Assembly: GCA_002492525.1 (NCBI GenBank)
Contig: DKZA01000039.1
Coordinates: 86,209 to 150,208 of the forward strand
Direction of reading: 5' to 3'
Length of the DNA stretch: 64,000 bases
DNA from: Lachnospiraceae bacterium UBA7086
Lineage (GTDB): Bacteria > Bacillota > Clostridia > Lachnospirales > Lachnospiraceae
Of the stretch, positions 25,860 through 35,716 are shown piece after piece. A program made the translations under genes and the position numbers. The notes beneath the pieces were generated by a model. That model had not been told where the DNA came from. It saw only the letters and a list, made by a program, of their open reading frames with translations, and searched no databases. Every line of letters starts with the position of its first letter. Position 1 is the first letter of the stretch.

Positions 25860-27065
25860 TTATTTTAAATAATTCCAGGGGCTCACATAATTACCGTTCA
25901 GGCGCACACTGAAATGCAGGTGATTCCCGGTAGAACGTCCGGTACTCCCCACCGCCGCGATAGTCTCTCCCTTGGATACAGACTGTCCCTTAGATACATA
26001 CAACGCAGAACAATGCATATAAATCGTGTACAGGCCGCTGCCGTGATTGATCATAATGTAATTGCCCATGCTGCTGCTGTATGCCGCGGCTGCCACATCC
26101 CCGTCATATGCCGCCAGAATCGGAGTACCGCCGGGAGCCGCCATATCCAGACCATTATGGAATTTCTGGATTCCCAGAATCGGATGTATCCGGTTGCCAT
26201 ACTCATCGGAAATTCTTTTATATCCCGGACAAGGCCATGCGAACATACCGCCATTATAGACACGGGCATTTTCTGCTGCCAGTCTCGCTCTCTCCTCTGC
26301 AACTGCCTTCTCCAGTGCTGCAATCTCCTCATTTTCCTGGGCGATCATCTCCTCATATTCTTTGATCGCCGCCTCTTTGTTGGAAATATCCGCAGAAACA
26401 GACACAATCTGCGCCTCTTTTTCAGCCAGGAGGCTGTTGACATTTGCCTCCTCCTGCTTGACTGCATCCCTGGCCTCATTTAACACTTCATGTTCCGCTT
26501 CCAGTTCCTGCTTACACAGTTCTACATACTCCCTGGTCTCCACATATTCGTCCAGCTTTTTGCGGTCATATCTGGACAATGCTTCAATATAATCGGCCCT
26601 GTTGGCCATGTCGGCAAAACTTTCCTCCGCCAGAAGCATTTCCAGATAGAAAGAGTCTCCCCTTTCATACATAAACTGAATACGCTTTTTCATCGCCGCA
26701 TATTGTTCATCCTGCTGTGCGATAGCCGCCTCAAGTTCTTTGCTGGTCTGTTCAATCTGCTCCTCTTTCTCAGTAATCATTGTATTATATTGCTCTATTT
26801 TCTCCTGTATGCCGATTAACTGTTGATCCAGCTGCGTTACATAATCTGTAAGATCGGTTTTAGACTGTTCCAGCTGTTTCTTGAGTTTCTCCACATCCGT
26901 CAGATTCGTCTTCAGACCGGAAACCTGTTCCTTCGCTTTCTTAATCTGCTCTTCCTTCTGCCGGATGCTCTCGTTAGTCAAGGCTGCCTGTACAGGAGAT
27001 ATGCATGTGCACATGATCACCAGACAAAGTATCAGACATATTCCTTTTTTCCCATACTTCAACAT
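25860..27065 (-). CDS. EnvC-like murein hydrolase / activator, M23 domain
   Basis: 401 residues with an N-terminal signal peptide (ICLILCLVIMCTCISPVQA), a long coiled coil (about 38-260) and a C-terminal LytM/M23 domain. The zinc ligands look intact (HNGLDMAA and GNHLHFSV), so it may be an active peptidoglycan endopeptidase and not only an activator as E. coli EnvC. FtsEX of the same operon presumably controls it across the membrane. ATG at 27065 follows GGAGGAG; a longer reading would need TTG. Confidence 0.9.
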   Translation of the reverse strand: MLKYGKKGICLILCLVIMCTCISPVQAALTNESIRQKEEQIKKAKEQVSGLKTNLTDVEKLKKQLEQSKTDLTDYVTQLDQQLIGIQEKIEQYNTMITEKEEQIEQTSKELEAAIAQQDEQYAAMKKRIQFMYERGDSFYLEMLLAEESFADMANRADYIEALSRYDRKKLDEYVETREYVELCKQELEAEHEVLNEARDAVKQEEANVNSLLAEKEAQIVSVSADISNKEAAIKEYEEMIAQENEEIAALEKAVAEERARLAAENARVYNGGMFAWPCPGYKRISDEYGNRIHPILGIQKFHNGLDMAAPGGTPILAAYDGDVAAAAYSSSMGNYIMINHGSGLYTIYMHCSALYVSKGQSVSKGETIAAVGSTGRSTGNHLHFSVRLNGNYVSPWNYLK

Positions 27066-27102
27066 GCTGCTCCTCCATGCCAATACCGTTGCCCGCGCAC
27101 CG

Positions 27103-27999
27103 CTATACTCTCAGGTGCTTTCTCACTGTGGTAAAACTGCCCAGAAATCCGATGCCCACGCCGAGGCCTAAGGAAATCGGCACCAACACATGAAACACTT
27201 CCTCCACAGTCACAAAACTTAACAGCGAAGAAAGCATAGCAAACCGCTCTGTCACATAGGAAAGCACTATATTATACACCGCGTAAATAAATCCAAGCGG
27301 AATCGCAGCCCCAATCAGTCCGATCAACATACCTTCCACCACAAAAGGAGATCTGACAAAAAAATCCGTAGCGCCAATATATTTCATAATATTTATCTCT
27401 TCTTTACGCACGGAAATACCGATAGTGACCGTATTGCTGATCAGGAAAATAGATACCGCCAAAAGGATTGCGATAATACCTACTGACACATAAGCAATCA
27501 AAGCGTTCACACCCGTCAGCGTAGTCGCCGCCAGCTCCGAACGGTTGACCTGCCGCACACCATCCACAGATTCCAGATAAGTCACCAACGCCGACTGCAT
27601 GGATACATCATTTAAATAAACCTGATAATTGGCGGAATTCTCCAAGGGATTCTCCGTAAATCCATCCCCGTATTCACCCAGATATTCTTCTTTAAATCCT
27701 TCCCAGGCTTCTTCCGCAGACACAAAGTTAATATCAGAAACCTCGGGTCTTTTGGCAATCATATCTCCAATCTGCTGTATCCGGATATCATCCAGGCCCT
27801 CATCAAAAAAGACCCACACAGACACACCTTCTTCCGCGGTCCTGACAATATGCTCAAAGTTTGTCACGATCGCGTAGAAAAGCCCAAACAGAAACAGACA
27901 TGCCCCGATCGTTGCAATGGATGCCAGCGTAAAGAGCTTATTCCTGAAAAGATTACGAAAACCCTGTCTGAGCGTATAGAAAAATGAACTAATCCTCAT
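27103..27999 (-). CDS. ftsX: Cell-division protein FtsX
   Basis: 298 residues with the FtsX topology: helix near 25-45, an extracellular domain of about 110 residues, then three helices in the C-terminal half. The N-terminal LRQGFRNLFRNKLFTLASI is characteristic. It transmits ATP hydrolysis by FtsE to cell-wall hydrolases. The start at 27999 has GGGAGGAT upstream and overlaps the end of ftsE by 11 bases. Confidence 0.95.
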   Translation of the reverse strand: MRISSFFYTLRQGFRNLFRNKLFTLASIATIGACLFLFGLFYAIVTNFEHIVRTAEEGVSVWVFFDEGLDDIRIQQIGDMIAKRPEVSDINFVSAEEAWEGFKEEYLGEYGDGFTENPLENSANYQVYLNDVSMQSALVTYLESVDGVRQVNRSELAATTLTGVNALIAYVSVGIIAILLAVSIFLISNTVTIGISVRKEEINIMKYIGATDFFVRSPFVVEGMLIGLIGAAIPLGFIYAVYNIVLSYVTERFAMLSSLLSFVTVEEVFHVLVPISLGLGVGIGFLGSFTTVRKHLRV

Positions 28000-28720
28000 C
28001 GATATATCCTCCCTTTTCCTCATCGCTGACGATTACGCCACGCTTTAAGGTAACCACACGCTTCTGCATGGCATTGACAATTTCCCTGTTATGTGTCACC
28101 ACAATAACGGTGGTACCATTTTCATTGATCTGCTCAAGAAGCTTCATGATTTCCCAGGAGTTCTTCGGATCCAGATTACCGGTAGGCTCGTCCGCAAGAA
28201 GGATTGTAGGCTGATTAATCAACGCCCTTGCAAGCGCCACCCTTTGCTGCTCACCGCCGGAAAGCTGTTTGGGCTTTGCCTTATATTTACCCGCCAGCCC
28301 CACGATCGCTAAGATGCTGGGGACATTCTTTTTGATCTCCTTATTGGATTTTTGTATAATTCTCTGGGCGAAAGCCACATTATCATAAACATTCCGGTCT
28401 TTTAACAGACGGAAATCCTGGAAAACTATCCCAAGATTTCTCCTGAATTTAGGAATCTTACGATGTTTGATCTTAGAAAGATCATACCCCATCACATTGA
28501 TATAACCGCTCGTGATCGTGAGTTCACGAAGCAGGAGTTTGATAAGTGTCGATTTGCCAGAACCACTGTCTCCCACAATAAAGACAAATTCCCCCCTGCT
28601 GATATGTAAATTCACATCCTTTAACGCCGGCGCACCTGTAGAATATGCTTTACATACGTTTGTTAAAGTAATGATCTCTTTATCCGACGCCGTGCTCTTC
28701 TTTCTTTTTTTTGCTGCCAC
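27989..28720 (-). CDS. ftsE: Cell-division ATP-binding protein FtsE
   Basis: 243-residue ABC ATPase: Walker A GDSGSGKSTLIK near 50-61, signature LSGGEQQRVALARAL, Walker B TILLADEPTGNLDP. GTG start at 28720 after AGGTGGTG. It works with FtsX at the divisome. The 14-residue basic N-terminus before the ABC fold is slightly longer than in E. coli FtsE. Confidence 0.95.
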   Translation of the reverse strand: MAAKKRKKSTASDKEIITLTNVCKAYSTGAPALKDVNLHISRGEFVFIVGDSGSGKSTLIKLLLRELTITSGYINVMGYDLSKIKHRKIPKFRRNLGIVFQDFRLLKDRNVYDNVAFAQRIIQKSNKEIKKNVPSILAIVGLAGKYKAKPKQLSGGEQQRVALARALINQPTILLADEPTGNLDPKNSWEIMKLLEQINENGTTVIVVTHNREIVNAMQKRVVTLKRGVIVSDEEKGGYIDED

Positions 28721-28749
28721 GTTTTCACCACCTGTATCTTCTTTTGATA

Positions 28750-29838
28750 TTAAAACTCATAACTTTCCATGTACTTCATGTACTTCACGACCATGAGGGC
28801 AATCTTAAAGGTAATAGCATCCTCAAACACCCTCAGATCCAGTCCTGTACTCTTTTGCAGTTTATCCAGACGATAGACCAGCGTATTTCTGTGAATAAAA
28901 AGCTGTCTCGAAGTCTCTGACACATTCAGAGAATTCTCAAAGAACTTATTGATCGTTGTCAGTGTCTCCTCGTCAAACTCATCCGGGCTCCTGCCATCAA
29001 AAATCTCCTTGATAAACATCTTGCACAACGGAATCGGCAGCTGATAGATCAGACGGCCGATGCCCAGCTCACTGTAAGCAATGATATCCCGCTCATCAAA
29101 AAAGATCTTACCCACATCAAGAGCCATCTTAGCCTCTTTGTAAGAACGGCTCACTTCTTTGATTTCTCCGACCACAGTGCCATACGCAATCCTGACATTT
29201 TTATAGTTTTCCTTACGCAGGTATCCGGCCACGCCTGCGGCGCTTCTGTCAATATCCCGCATACTGTCACCCTCAGACAGATCTTTTACCACAATGACAT
29301 TGTTCTCGTCTACAGCTGTGATAAAATCTTTGCTGTTTGTGCCAAAATAAGTACGCATAGCCTCGAGCACATTGCTGTCCTTGGCATTTTCTGTCTCGAT
29401 AATCAGTACCACTCTCTTTACATCCGTCTGAATATGCAGTTTCTTTGCGCGGCTGTAGATATCCACCAAAAGCAGATTATCCAGAAGCAGATTCTTGATA
29501 AAATTATCCTTATCGAACCGCTCCTTATAAGCCACCAGAAGATTCTGAATCTGGAAGGCAACCATCTTGCCCACCATATACACATCTTCTCCCACACCCC
29601 CGGCGATCAGAATATACTCCAGCTGCTGCTCATCAAAAATCTTAAAATACTGATACCCTTGAATCTCCTGGGAGTCTGCCGGAGACTTGGCGAACTCCGC
29701 CGCCGGCTTCCCGCATTTCTCCATCTCGTCTGCCGTCATGGCCACTGGCTTTCCATCCACATCCATAACGCACAACTCCACCCTTGCGATCGCTTTTAAT
29801 CCTTCGACCGTATTCTGCAAAATCTGATTTGAAATCAT
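28750..29838 (-). CDS. PucR/CdaR-family transcriptional regulator
   Basis: 362 residues. The C-terminal HTH_30 domain is clear (LNVSETSRQLFIHRNTLVYRLDKL), preceded by a GGDEF-like middle domain typical of CdaR/PucR proteins and an N-terminal putative sensing domain. ATG at 29838 follows GAGGTGGGGG; an upstream in-frame start to 29907 gives an unlikely Cys/Arg-rich leader. It is the first gene of the ftsE-ftsX-M23-S41 operon, 29 bases before ftsE, so it may control envelope or division genes. The ligand is unknown. Confidence 0.85.
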   Translation of the reverse strand: MISNQILQNTVEGLKAIARVELCVMDVDGKPVAMTADEMEKCGKPAAEFAKSPADSQEIQGYQYFKIFDEQQLEYILIAGGVGEDVYMVGKMVAFQIQNLLVAYKERFDKDNFIKNLLLDNLLLVDIYSRAKKLHIQTDVKRVVLIIETENAKDSNVLEAMRTYFGTNSKDFITAVDENNVIVVKDLSEGDSMRDIDRSAAGVAGYLRKENYKNVRIAYGTVVGEIKEVSRSYKEAKMALDVGKIFFDERDIIAYSELGIGRLIYQLPIPLCKMFIKEIFDGRSPDEFDEETLTTINKFFENSLNVSETSRQLFIHRNTLVYRLDKLQKSTGLDLRVFEDAITFKIALMVVKYMKYMESYEF

Positions 29839-30086
29839 ACCCCCACCTCTTATCATTTTATAGCAATTTACACAAGTATCCGCCCTTCTTTTTCTAGCAA
29901 AACACAAAATCCAGATTCTATTTTAATCTATATTTACAAAAAAATCTACCTATAATCATGTCTTTTTTGTGTATTTTTTAAAAAAATCACTGTTTTTTCA
30001 CATTTTAAACCTTTAGACATATTCAACAAAAAGATATTATGCTATACTGTATACAGCAATAGTTTGCAGAAAGGCAGGGTGATCTT

Positions 30087-30278
30087 ATGGATATCGCAAG
30101 ATTATCTATGGCTATGTCCACTGCAGAGACAAACAGCGCCTATGGCGTTGCTATGTTGAGCAAGTCCCTGGATCAGGCATCCTCTACGGGAGCGCAGATC
30201 GTAGGAATGATGGACGCCGCAGCTATGGAGTTGTCCGTCAACCCTCATATCGGAGCTAACTTTGATATGACGGTCTAG
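30087..30278 (+). CDS. YjfB-family putative motility protein
   Basis: 63 residues starting MDIARLSMAMSTAETNSAYGVAMLSKSLD and ending NPHIGANFDMTV, the pattern of the YjfB 'putative motility protein' family, often found in flagellated Firmicutes. Function is not known in detail. ATG at 30087 follows AGGGTGAT. A TATACT box lies near 30042-30047 with a weak -35. It is divergent from the PucR-like gene and is followed at once by a long hairpin. Confidence 0.85.
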   Translation: MDIARLSMAMSTAETNSAYGVAMLSKSLDQASSTGAQIVGMMDAAAMELSVNPHIGANFDMTV

Positions 30279-30319
30279 CGTACAGAAAGGAACCGATGAT
30301 ATCGGTTCCTTTCTGTACG
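30279..30319. terminator. 19-bp perfect hairpin after yjfB
   Basis: Arms 30279-30297 and 30301-30319 pair perfectly around a 3-base loop, starting on the base after the yjfB stop codon and 23 bases from the convergent CPBP gene. It probably terminates both, although T-runs are weak. Confidence 0.75.
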
Positions 30320-30341
30320 TTATCCATATTCCATATCTGCA

Positions 30342-31262
30342 TCACAGAATAAATTCCAGACTCATAAATCCAAGACACAGCACTGCCGCTATAATAAAAG
30401 GAATACTGATCAGATACTCTCCCTGCTCTTTCCTCTGCATGCGGAAACTTCTGACATGTTCCACCCTTCCCTCATTCTTGGCCATCCAGGCCAGCACACA
30501 GACTGCAATGGGCGTTGTGACTGCTGCAATCATCAGATATATACTCATAGCCGCCATCAATTCTTCATTGGAAATCTCCGCCTGCGCATCTGCCAGCGCG
30601 CCGCCAAAGAAAGTATTCATCATCCAGTCGGAAAAATACATCATGCAGACCGAAAAAGAATTAAAAATCATGTGACAGAACGCAGATGACCACAGGCTGC
30701 CTGTAACTTCCACCAGCATAGATAAGAAAATACCGATGCCAAACGCATAGATCGCCTGGTTGAAATTCATATGCATCAGCCCGAAAGCCAGGGATGATAA
30801 CAGGACTGCTCCCAACATTCTGCCGGTTGTCTTATAGCCGCGATACAATATACCGCGAAATACAAATTCTTCACAGAAAGGCCCATAGACTCCTATCAAA
30901 AGCCACATGACCGGAAACGATACGTCCAGGATATCACCCTGCATGGAAGCCACCGCATTATCCGCAAAAAACATGGACAAGGCATTAAGTACCGTCACCA
31001 GAGGCATGATCAATACCGTAAAAAGAATGATCATAAAAATAGTAGAAATCTTTATCTTACGAAATCCCAACGCCTCATTAAAACGTTCCTTCATGGGCAG
31101 CAGAAAAAGAATCGACGGCCCAATAATGATGCCCTCACTCACAAGGCAGTTCGTGATCATGCCGAACTCGATTTTGTCCCTCCCCATATAAATCAGAAAC
31201 ACTACCGCAATATGCACCAGTATAATAGTCAAAAACAACCAATTTGTCTTTTTACTTTTCAT
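30342..31262 (-). CDS. CPBP-family intramembrane glutamic endopeptidase
   Basis: 306 residues, about eight membrane helices. Motif 1 EEFVFRG (131-137), motif 2 FGLMHMNFN and motif 3 FCHMIFNSF match the CPBP/Abi (CAAX protease-like) family. Members process prenylated proteins or bacteriocin-related peptides, but the substrate here is unknown. It overlaps the end of the CvfB-like gene by 11 bases and ends the hydrogenase-maturation transcript. Confidence 0.88.
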   Translation of the reverse strand: MKSKKTNWLFLTIILVHIAVVFLIYMGRDKIEFGMITNCLVSEGIIIGPSILFLLPMKERFNEALGFRKIKISTIFMIILFTVLIMPLVTVLNALSMFFADNAVASMQGDILDVSFPVMWLLIGVYGPFCEEFVFRGILYRGYKTTGRMLGAVLLSSLAFGLMHMNFNQAIYAFGIGIFLSMLVEVTGSLWSSAFCHMIFNSFSVCMMYFSDWMMNTFFGGALADAQAEISNEELMAAMSIYLMIAAVTTPIAVCVLAWMAKNEGRVEHVRSFRMQRKEQGEYLISIPFIIAAVLCLGFMSLEFIL

Positions 31263-32118
31263 TCTTATCTACACTCTCCGTAAATTCCGTCCGCCGGATA
31301 GCCTTCTCCGTTATTGTTATCTTGCCCGTCTTGAGCAAATGTCCCACTGCACGCTTAAATTCATTTTTGCTCATCTGTGTCTCTCTGCGGATCACCTCCG
31401 GTGATGCTTTGTCATTAAAAGGCAGAACGCCGTCAAAGCTGTCAATGATCTTAAGAATCCTCTGGGCATCCATTCCAATCTGTAAATATGCTTTCTCCCG
31501 GATACTGAGATTGAGTTTGCCGTCTTCTTTCACCTCCGTGACGCGCGCATTTACGGTGTCTCCCACTTCCACCGTCCCGTACAGTTCCCGTTTGGGAATC
31601 AATCCGGAATATCTGTCATCCACCGCTACAAAAGCCCCAAAGTTCTGGCTGATCTCATAAACAGTACCTGTCACCCGGTCTTCTTTGCCATAGGGGCTGT
31701 CCGTATCCAGATAAGGATATACATTCATGGTGGCACAGAGTCTGTCACTCTTATCTATATAAAGTGCCGCCAGACATTCTTCCCCCGTAGAAACTCTTTT
31801 GGTCTGCTCCTTAAACGGCAACAGCAGGTCTTTTTCAAGCCCCCAGTCCAAAAAGGCACCGATTTTACCCGTCTCAGCCACCTTAAGCCGAGCTACGCCG
31901 CCTAATGTAATCTTCGGCATATTGGTTGTGGCAATCAGCCGGTCTTTAGAATCCCGATAAACAAAGACTTCTATCTTATCACCTGTCTGTGCTTCCTCCG
32001 GCACCTGTTTTTTGGGAAGGAGCACTTTATTCTCTCTGTTTACACCGTCTCCCAGATAAACACCAAACTCTACTTTCTTTATAATCTCTAATGTCTGTAT
32101 TTCTCCTAACCGAATCAT
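31252..32118 (-). CDS. CvfB-like S1 RNA-binding protein (YitL family)
   Basis: 288 residues with three S1-like OB folds (the third around VTGTVYEISQNFGAFVAVDDRYSG) and a C-terminal winged-helix region (ASPEVIRRETQMSKNEFKRAVGHLLKTGKI). This is the CvfB/YitL arrangement; CvfB affects virulence gene expression in Staphylococcus and binds RNA. ATG at 32118 follows GAGGG. It lies 67 bases after the thioesterase. Confidence 0.87.
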   Translation of the reverse strand: MIRLGEIQTLEIIKKVEFGVYLGDGVNRENKVLLPKKQVPEEAQTGDKIEVFVYRDSKDRLIATTNMPKITLGGVARLKVAETGKIGAFLDWGLEKDLLLPFKEQTKRVSTGEECLAALYIDKSDRLCATMNVYPYLDTDSPYGKEDRVTGTVYEISQNFGAFVAVDDRYSGLIPKRELYGTVEVGDTVNARVTEVKEDGKLNLSIREKAYLQIGMDAQRILKIIDSFDGVLPFNDKASPEVIRRETQMSKNEFKRAVGHLLKTGKITITEKAIRRTEFTESVDKNEK

Positions 32119-32185
32119 GTCAACCCTCATTCTCCAATATATTCTGTCTTTTGCCACTTTCTCCATCTGTCCCGGCAAGACACGC

Positions 32186-32890
32186 TTACCCTGATATCTC
32201 TACAATACAATATGGCTTGTCATTATCATTATTAAGGGATATCACATAAACTCCATCGGCGGCACATACCATCGGATGTATCATATCCCCCAGCACCGCC
32301 TGTATTTTATACTCCACACGAAGCTGTCTCACCGCAAAGTCTTCCGGAATATAATCCATTGCCATACGCACATACTGTCCGTTATTCACATGGTGATTGG
32401 TATCCAGATGGTGAGATTTTACTGTAAAAGCTTCTTCCTCCCTGCCTTCCGCCGGCACTGCGATCTTGCGCGGCGCATACTCCATCGGATATTTTTCTTC
32501 CAGCACATATCCTTTGATCATTTTCTCATTCAGTTTGACCGGCACCATTTTATCCATATCCATTAAGCTCCAGATAGAGTTGGCATAAGCAAGTACCTCT
32601 CCCTTTGCTGTCTTCATCTCAAAGTTACGCCAGCCTACAAACCCGCGAAACTCATAGGGCGCCGTCCCAATCACAATCCGTTCCCCTATCTTTGGATATC
32701 TGTTCACACAAATCTGCCATGCCGATAAAAGCCACACCTGATGTATCTGTTTAAAATACTCCACACCAAGACCTATATCTTCGGAATGAAAGGTGGAACA
32801 ATCCTGAAAATAATCCAGAAGCGACTGTAACGTCATCCTTCCATCCTCTCCCACTTCACTATACCTTACTCTGCTTTCAAATGTATACAC
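32186..32890 (-). CDS. Acyl-ACP thioesterase
   Basis: 234 residues with two hot-dog folds. Features are the N-terminal VRYSEVGEDGRMTLQSLLDYFQDCS and the second fold LDTNHHVNNGQYVRMAMDYIP with the catalytic Asn/His region. It hydrolyses acyl-ACP to release fatty acids. The start is GTG at 32890, directly after the TAA of hydF, with GAGGAAAAA inside the end of hydF: translational coupling to hydF is likely. No metabolic link to hydrogenase maturation is obvious. Confidence 0.88.
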   Translation of the reverse strand: MYTFESRVRYSEVGEDGRMTLQSLLDYFQDCSTFHSEDIGLGVEYFKQIHQVWLLSAWQICVNRYPKIGERIVIGTAPYEFRGFVGWRNFEMKTAKGEVLAYANSIWSLMDMDKMVPVKLNEKMIKGYVLEEKYPMEYAPRKIAVPAEGREEEAFTVKSHHLDTNHHVNNGQYVRMAMDYIPEDFAVRQLRVEYKIQAVLGDMIHPMVCAADGVYVISLNNDNDKPYCIVEISG

Positions 32891-34135
32891 TTATTTTTCC
32901 TCTTTCAATAACTTTTTTATATCCGGAAACATCTCAATACTCCTTGCAAGGATTCCCTTCATATGGGCGATAGAGATTCCATAGTTAGTAATCGGTACCC
33001 CTTCTTCCTGTGCACATTTCATCCGCCACCGTACCTCCCGTTCATTGAGCATACAGCCGCCGCAGTGAATCACAAGAGCATAGGAAGACAAATCCTCCGG
33101 AAATCCTATGCCTGATGAAGTCTCGATCAGCAATTCTTTTCCGGTATATTTCTTTAAAAAGCGGGGAATCTTCACCGTACCGATATCATCACACTGTCTG
33201 TGATGTGTACATCCCTCCGCAATCAGTATCCTGTCCCCGTCCTGCAGCCTGTCTATGGCTGCCACGCCCTGCACCGCTGCAGAGAGCAGTCCTTTATAAC
33301 GTGCCATCAGGATAGAAAAAGAGGTCAGCGGAATCTCCCGCGGCACCACAGCCGCTACCTCCTCAAAAACCTGGCTATCCGTAATAACCATTGCCGGTTT
33401 CCGGCCCAATCGGTCCAGTGTCTCTGCCAGTCTATTTTCCCGCACCACCACAGGAACCGCCTCTGCCTCCAGGAGATCCCGGATAGTCTGCTGTTGGGGC
33501 AGAATCAACCTGCCCTTTGGGGCCGCCGAATCAATAGGCACTACTAATACGATCATATCCAAAGGCTGTACCAAATCCGCCGCTAATCTACGAGAAGTAT
33601 CCCGCACAGCTGACAGGGAAGCAATTCTTTCCTTTAACTGTTGCACATTTTCATTCTGACAGGCACTCACATAAACCGGATTCCACCCCTCATCATAATA
33701 TGATGCATCCGGCGGCACCGTTATCCGGTCTTCTTCTCCTAACAAATCACTTTTATTGACAACAATAATATATGGGATATCCTGCTCCCGAAAAAGAGTA
33801 AGCAGCTGGCTATCGCATTGTGTAATTCCTTCCTGCGCATCTACCACCAACACCGCCACATCCGTCTTATGGAGAATCTGTTCCGTCTTCTTTACCCGCA
33901 ATTCCCCCAGACTGCCCTCATCATCAAAACCGGGAGTGTCGATGATCATAACCGGACCCATGGGCAGAAGTTCCATCGCTTTATAGACCGGATCTGTGGT
34001 GGTCCCCGCAACTTCGGAAACCACGGAAAGCTCCTGTCCCGTAATCCGGTTTACCAAGCTGGATTTTCCTACATTTCTCCTGCCAAAGAAACCAATATGA
34101 ACCCGCTCTCCTGACGGCGTGTCATTCATCCCCAT
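32891..34135 (-). CDS. hydF: [FeFe]-hydrogenase maturation GTPase HydF
   Basis: 414 residues. HydF is the scaffold on which the 2Fe subcluster is assembled before transfer to the hydrogenase. The N-terminal GTPase domain has G1 GRRNVGKSSLVN (about 14-25), G3 DTPGF and G4 NKSD. The C-terminal metal-binding motif is present (CTHHRQC and HCGGC). ATG at 34135 has AGGAAAGG upstream. It follows hydG by 74 bases. Confidence 0.95.
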   Translation of the reverse strand: MGMNDTPSGERVHIGFFGRRNVGKSSLVNRITGQELSVVSEVAGTTTDPVYKAMELLPMGPVMIIDTPGFDDEGSLGELRVKKTEQILHKTDVAVLVVDAQEGITQCDSQLLTLFREQDIPYIIVVNKSDLLGEEDRITVPPDASYYDEGWNPVYVSACQNENVQQLKERIASLSAVRDTSRRLAADLVQPLDMIVLVVPIDSAAPKGRLILPQQQTIRDLLEAEAVPVVVRENRLAETLDRLGRKPAMVITDSQVFEEVAAVVPREIPLTSFSILMARYKGLLSAAVQGVAAIDRLQDGDRILIAEGCTHHRQCDDIGTVKIPRFLKKYTGKELLIETSSGIGFPEDLSSYALVIHCGGCMLNEREVRWRMKCAQEEGVPITNYGISIAHMKGILARSIEMFPDIKKLLKEEK

Positions 34136-34209
34136 ATTTCATCTGCCTTTCCTGTCCTCATCTATTCTAGCACATCTTTTCCTTATTGGCACACAATATT
34201 CCAAAACTC

Positions 34210-35649
34210 TCAAAAACGAAAATCCCGGATTCCCTCTTCAATCTTCTTCAGGTGATCCTTCGCAATCTCTCTTACCTGCTCTTTGGGAATATTGGCAAGC
34301 TCTGCCTGAATCAGCGCTTCCCCAATGGCTTTCGTCTCCTCCGATGCGTAATCCATCAGATACTCTTTCAACGTCATCAGCGCATTGGGATGACAGCAGT
34401 TCTGAATCTGTCCCGTCTTGCACAGACTCATAAACCGGTCTCCGGTCCTTCCCTCTCTATAACATGCCGTGCAGAAGGACGGAATATATCCCATCTCCAT
34501 CAGCCATTTGATCACCTCATCCAGCGTCCTCTGATCGGATACGTCAAACTGCTCCGTATCCGTGGGCCTTTCCTCCTCGGTATACCCGCCCACAGACGTC
34601 CTGGAAGCACCGGAAATCTGGGAGACTCCCAGGCGGATTACCTTCTCCCGGACTGCCTGGCTCTCCCTGGTGGATATGATCATCCCCGTATAAGGCACAG
34701 CAATCCGGATCAAAGCGCAGAGCTTTGCAAAAATCTCATCGCTGATACCATTATCAAAAGCGGAAGGGTCTATATCGTCCGCATGTTTGATCCGCGGTAC
34801 GCTGATGGTATGCGGCCCCACGCCATGCACCGCCTCCAAATGCTCCGCATGCATGAGAAGTCCGGCGAACTCATACTTATATAATTCCAGACCGAACAAA
34901 ACGCCCAGGCCCACATCGTCAATGCCGCCTTCCATGGCCCGGTCCATCGCTTCCGTGTGATAATTATAATCGTGTTTCGGTCCTGTCGGATGGAGCTTTA
35001 AATAACTCTCCTTATGATAGGTTTCCTGGAACAGAATATAGGTACCGATTCCCGCTTCCTTCAACATCCGGTACTCTTCCACCGTAGTGGCCGCAATGTT
35101 TACATTCACCCGGCGGATCGCGCCGTTTTTATGCTGGATGGAATAAATGGTCTTGATACACTCCAGAATATATTCAATAGGATTGTTCTGGGGATCCTCC
35201 CCCGCCTCGATGGCAAGCCGCTTATGCCCCATATCCTGCAAGGCAATCACTTCCTGCCTCACCTCTTCCTGGGTCAGTTTCTTACGCGGGATTGTCTTAT
35301 TTTTCATATGATAAGGGCAGTATACGCAGCCATTCACACAATAATTGGACAAGTACAACGGTGCAAAGATGACAATTCTGTTGCCATAATAAGCCAGTTT
35401 AATCTCCTCTGCCAGCGCATAAATCTTCTCCAGAATCTCCAGGTCCTCACAGGCAAGAAGCACCGATGCCTCCCTGTGCGTCAGACCGCTGCAAACCGTG
35501 GAATTTCCTTCCCGGCGGGGCCTTGCTTTCTCAAGAATCTGTATAATCAGCTCTTTGTTGTCCTTATTCTCCTGCGCATAAGCAAGTGTTGCAAGAATCT
35601 CCTCATGGTTAATAAAATCGTCAGCACATAGTGATTTGGGATCATACAT
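34210..35649 (-). CDS. hydG: [FeFe]-hydrogenase maturation radical SAM protein HydG
   Basis: 479 residues. HydG cleaves tyrosine to give CO and cyanide ligands of the H-cluster. The radical SAM cysteines CVNGCVYC are at C104, C108, C111. The C-terminal CTAC...CC motif (CX2CX22C) for the second iron-sulfur cluster separates it from ThiH. ATG at 35649 (MYDPKSLCADDF) follows AGAAGG; a longer in-frame reading to 35772 is not supported. It lies between hydE and hydF. Confidence 0.96.
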   Translation of the reverse strand: MYDPKSLCADDFINHEEILATLAYAQENKDNKELIIQILEKARPRREGNSTVCSGLTHREASVLLACEDLEILEKIYALAEEIKLAYYGNRIVIFAPLYLSNYCVNGCVYCPYHMKNKTIPRKKLTQEEVRQEVIALQDMGHKRLAIEAGEDPQNNPIEYILECIKTIYSIQHKNGAIRRVNVNIAATTVEEYRMLKEAGIGTYILFQETYHKESYLKLHPTGPKHDYNYHTEAMDRAMEGGIDDVGLGVLFGLELYKYEFAGLLMHAEHLEAVHGVGPHTISVPRIKHADDIDPSAFDNGISDEIFAKLCALIRIAVPYTGMIISTRESQAVREKVIRLGVSQISGASRTSVGGYTEEERPTDTEQFDVSDQRTLDEVIKWLMEMGYIPSFCTACYREGRTGDRFMSLCKTGQIQNCCHPNALMTLKEYLMDYASEETKAIGEALIQAELANIPKEQVREIAKDHLKKIEEGIRDFRF

Positions 35650-35716
35650 AGTAGAATACCTTCTTTCCTCCGTATATTTTATTTCTATCCGACCTATCCG
35701 GGCAGATTTTTCGCTT

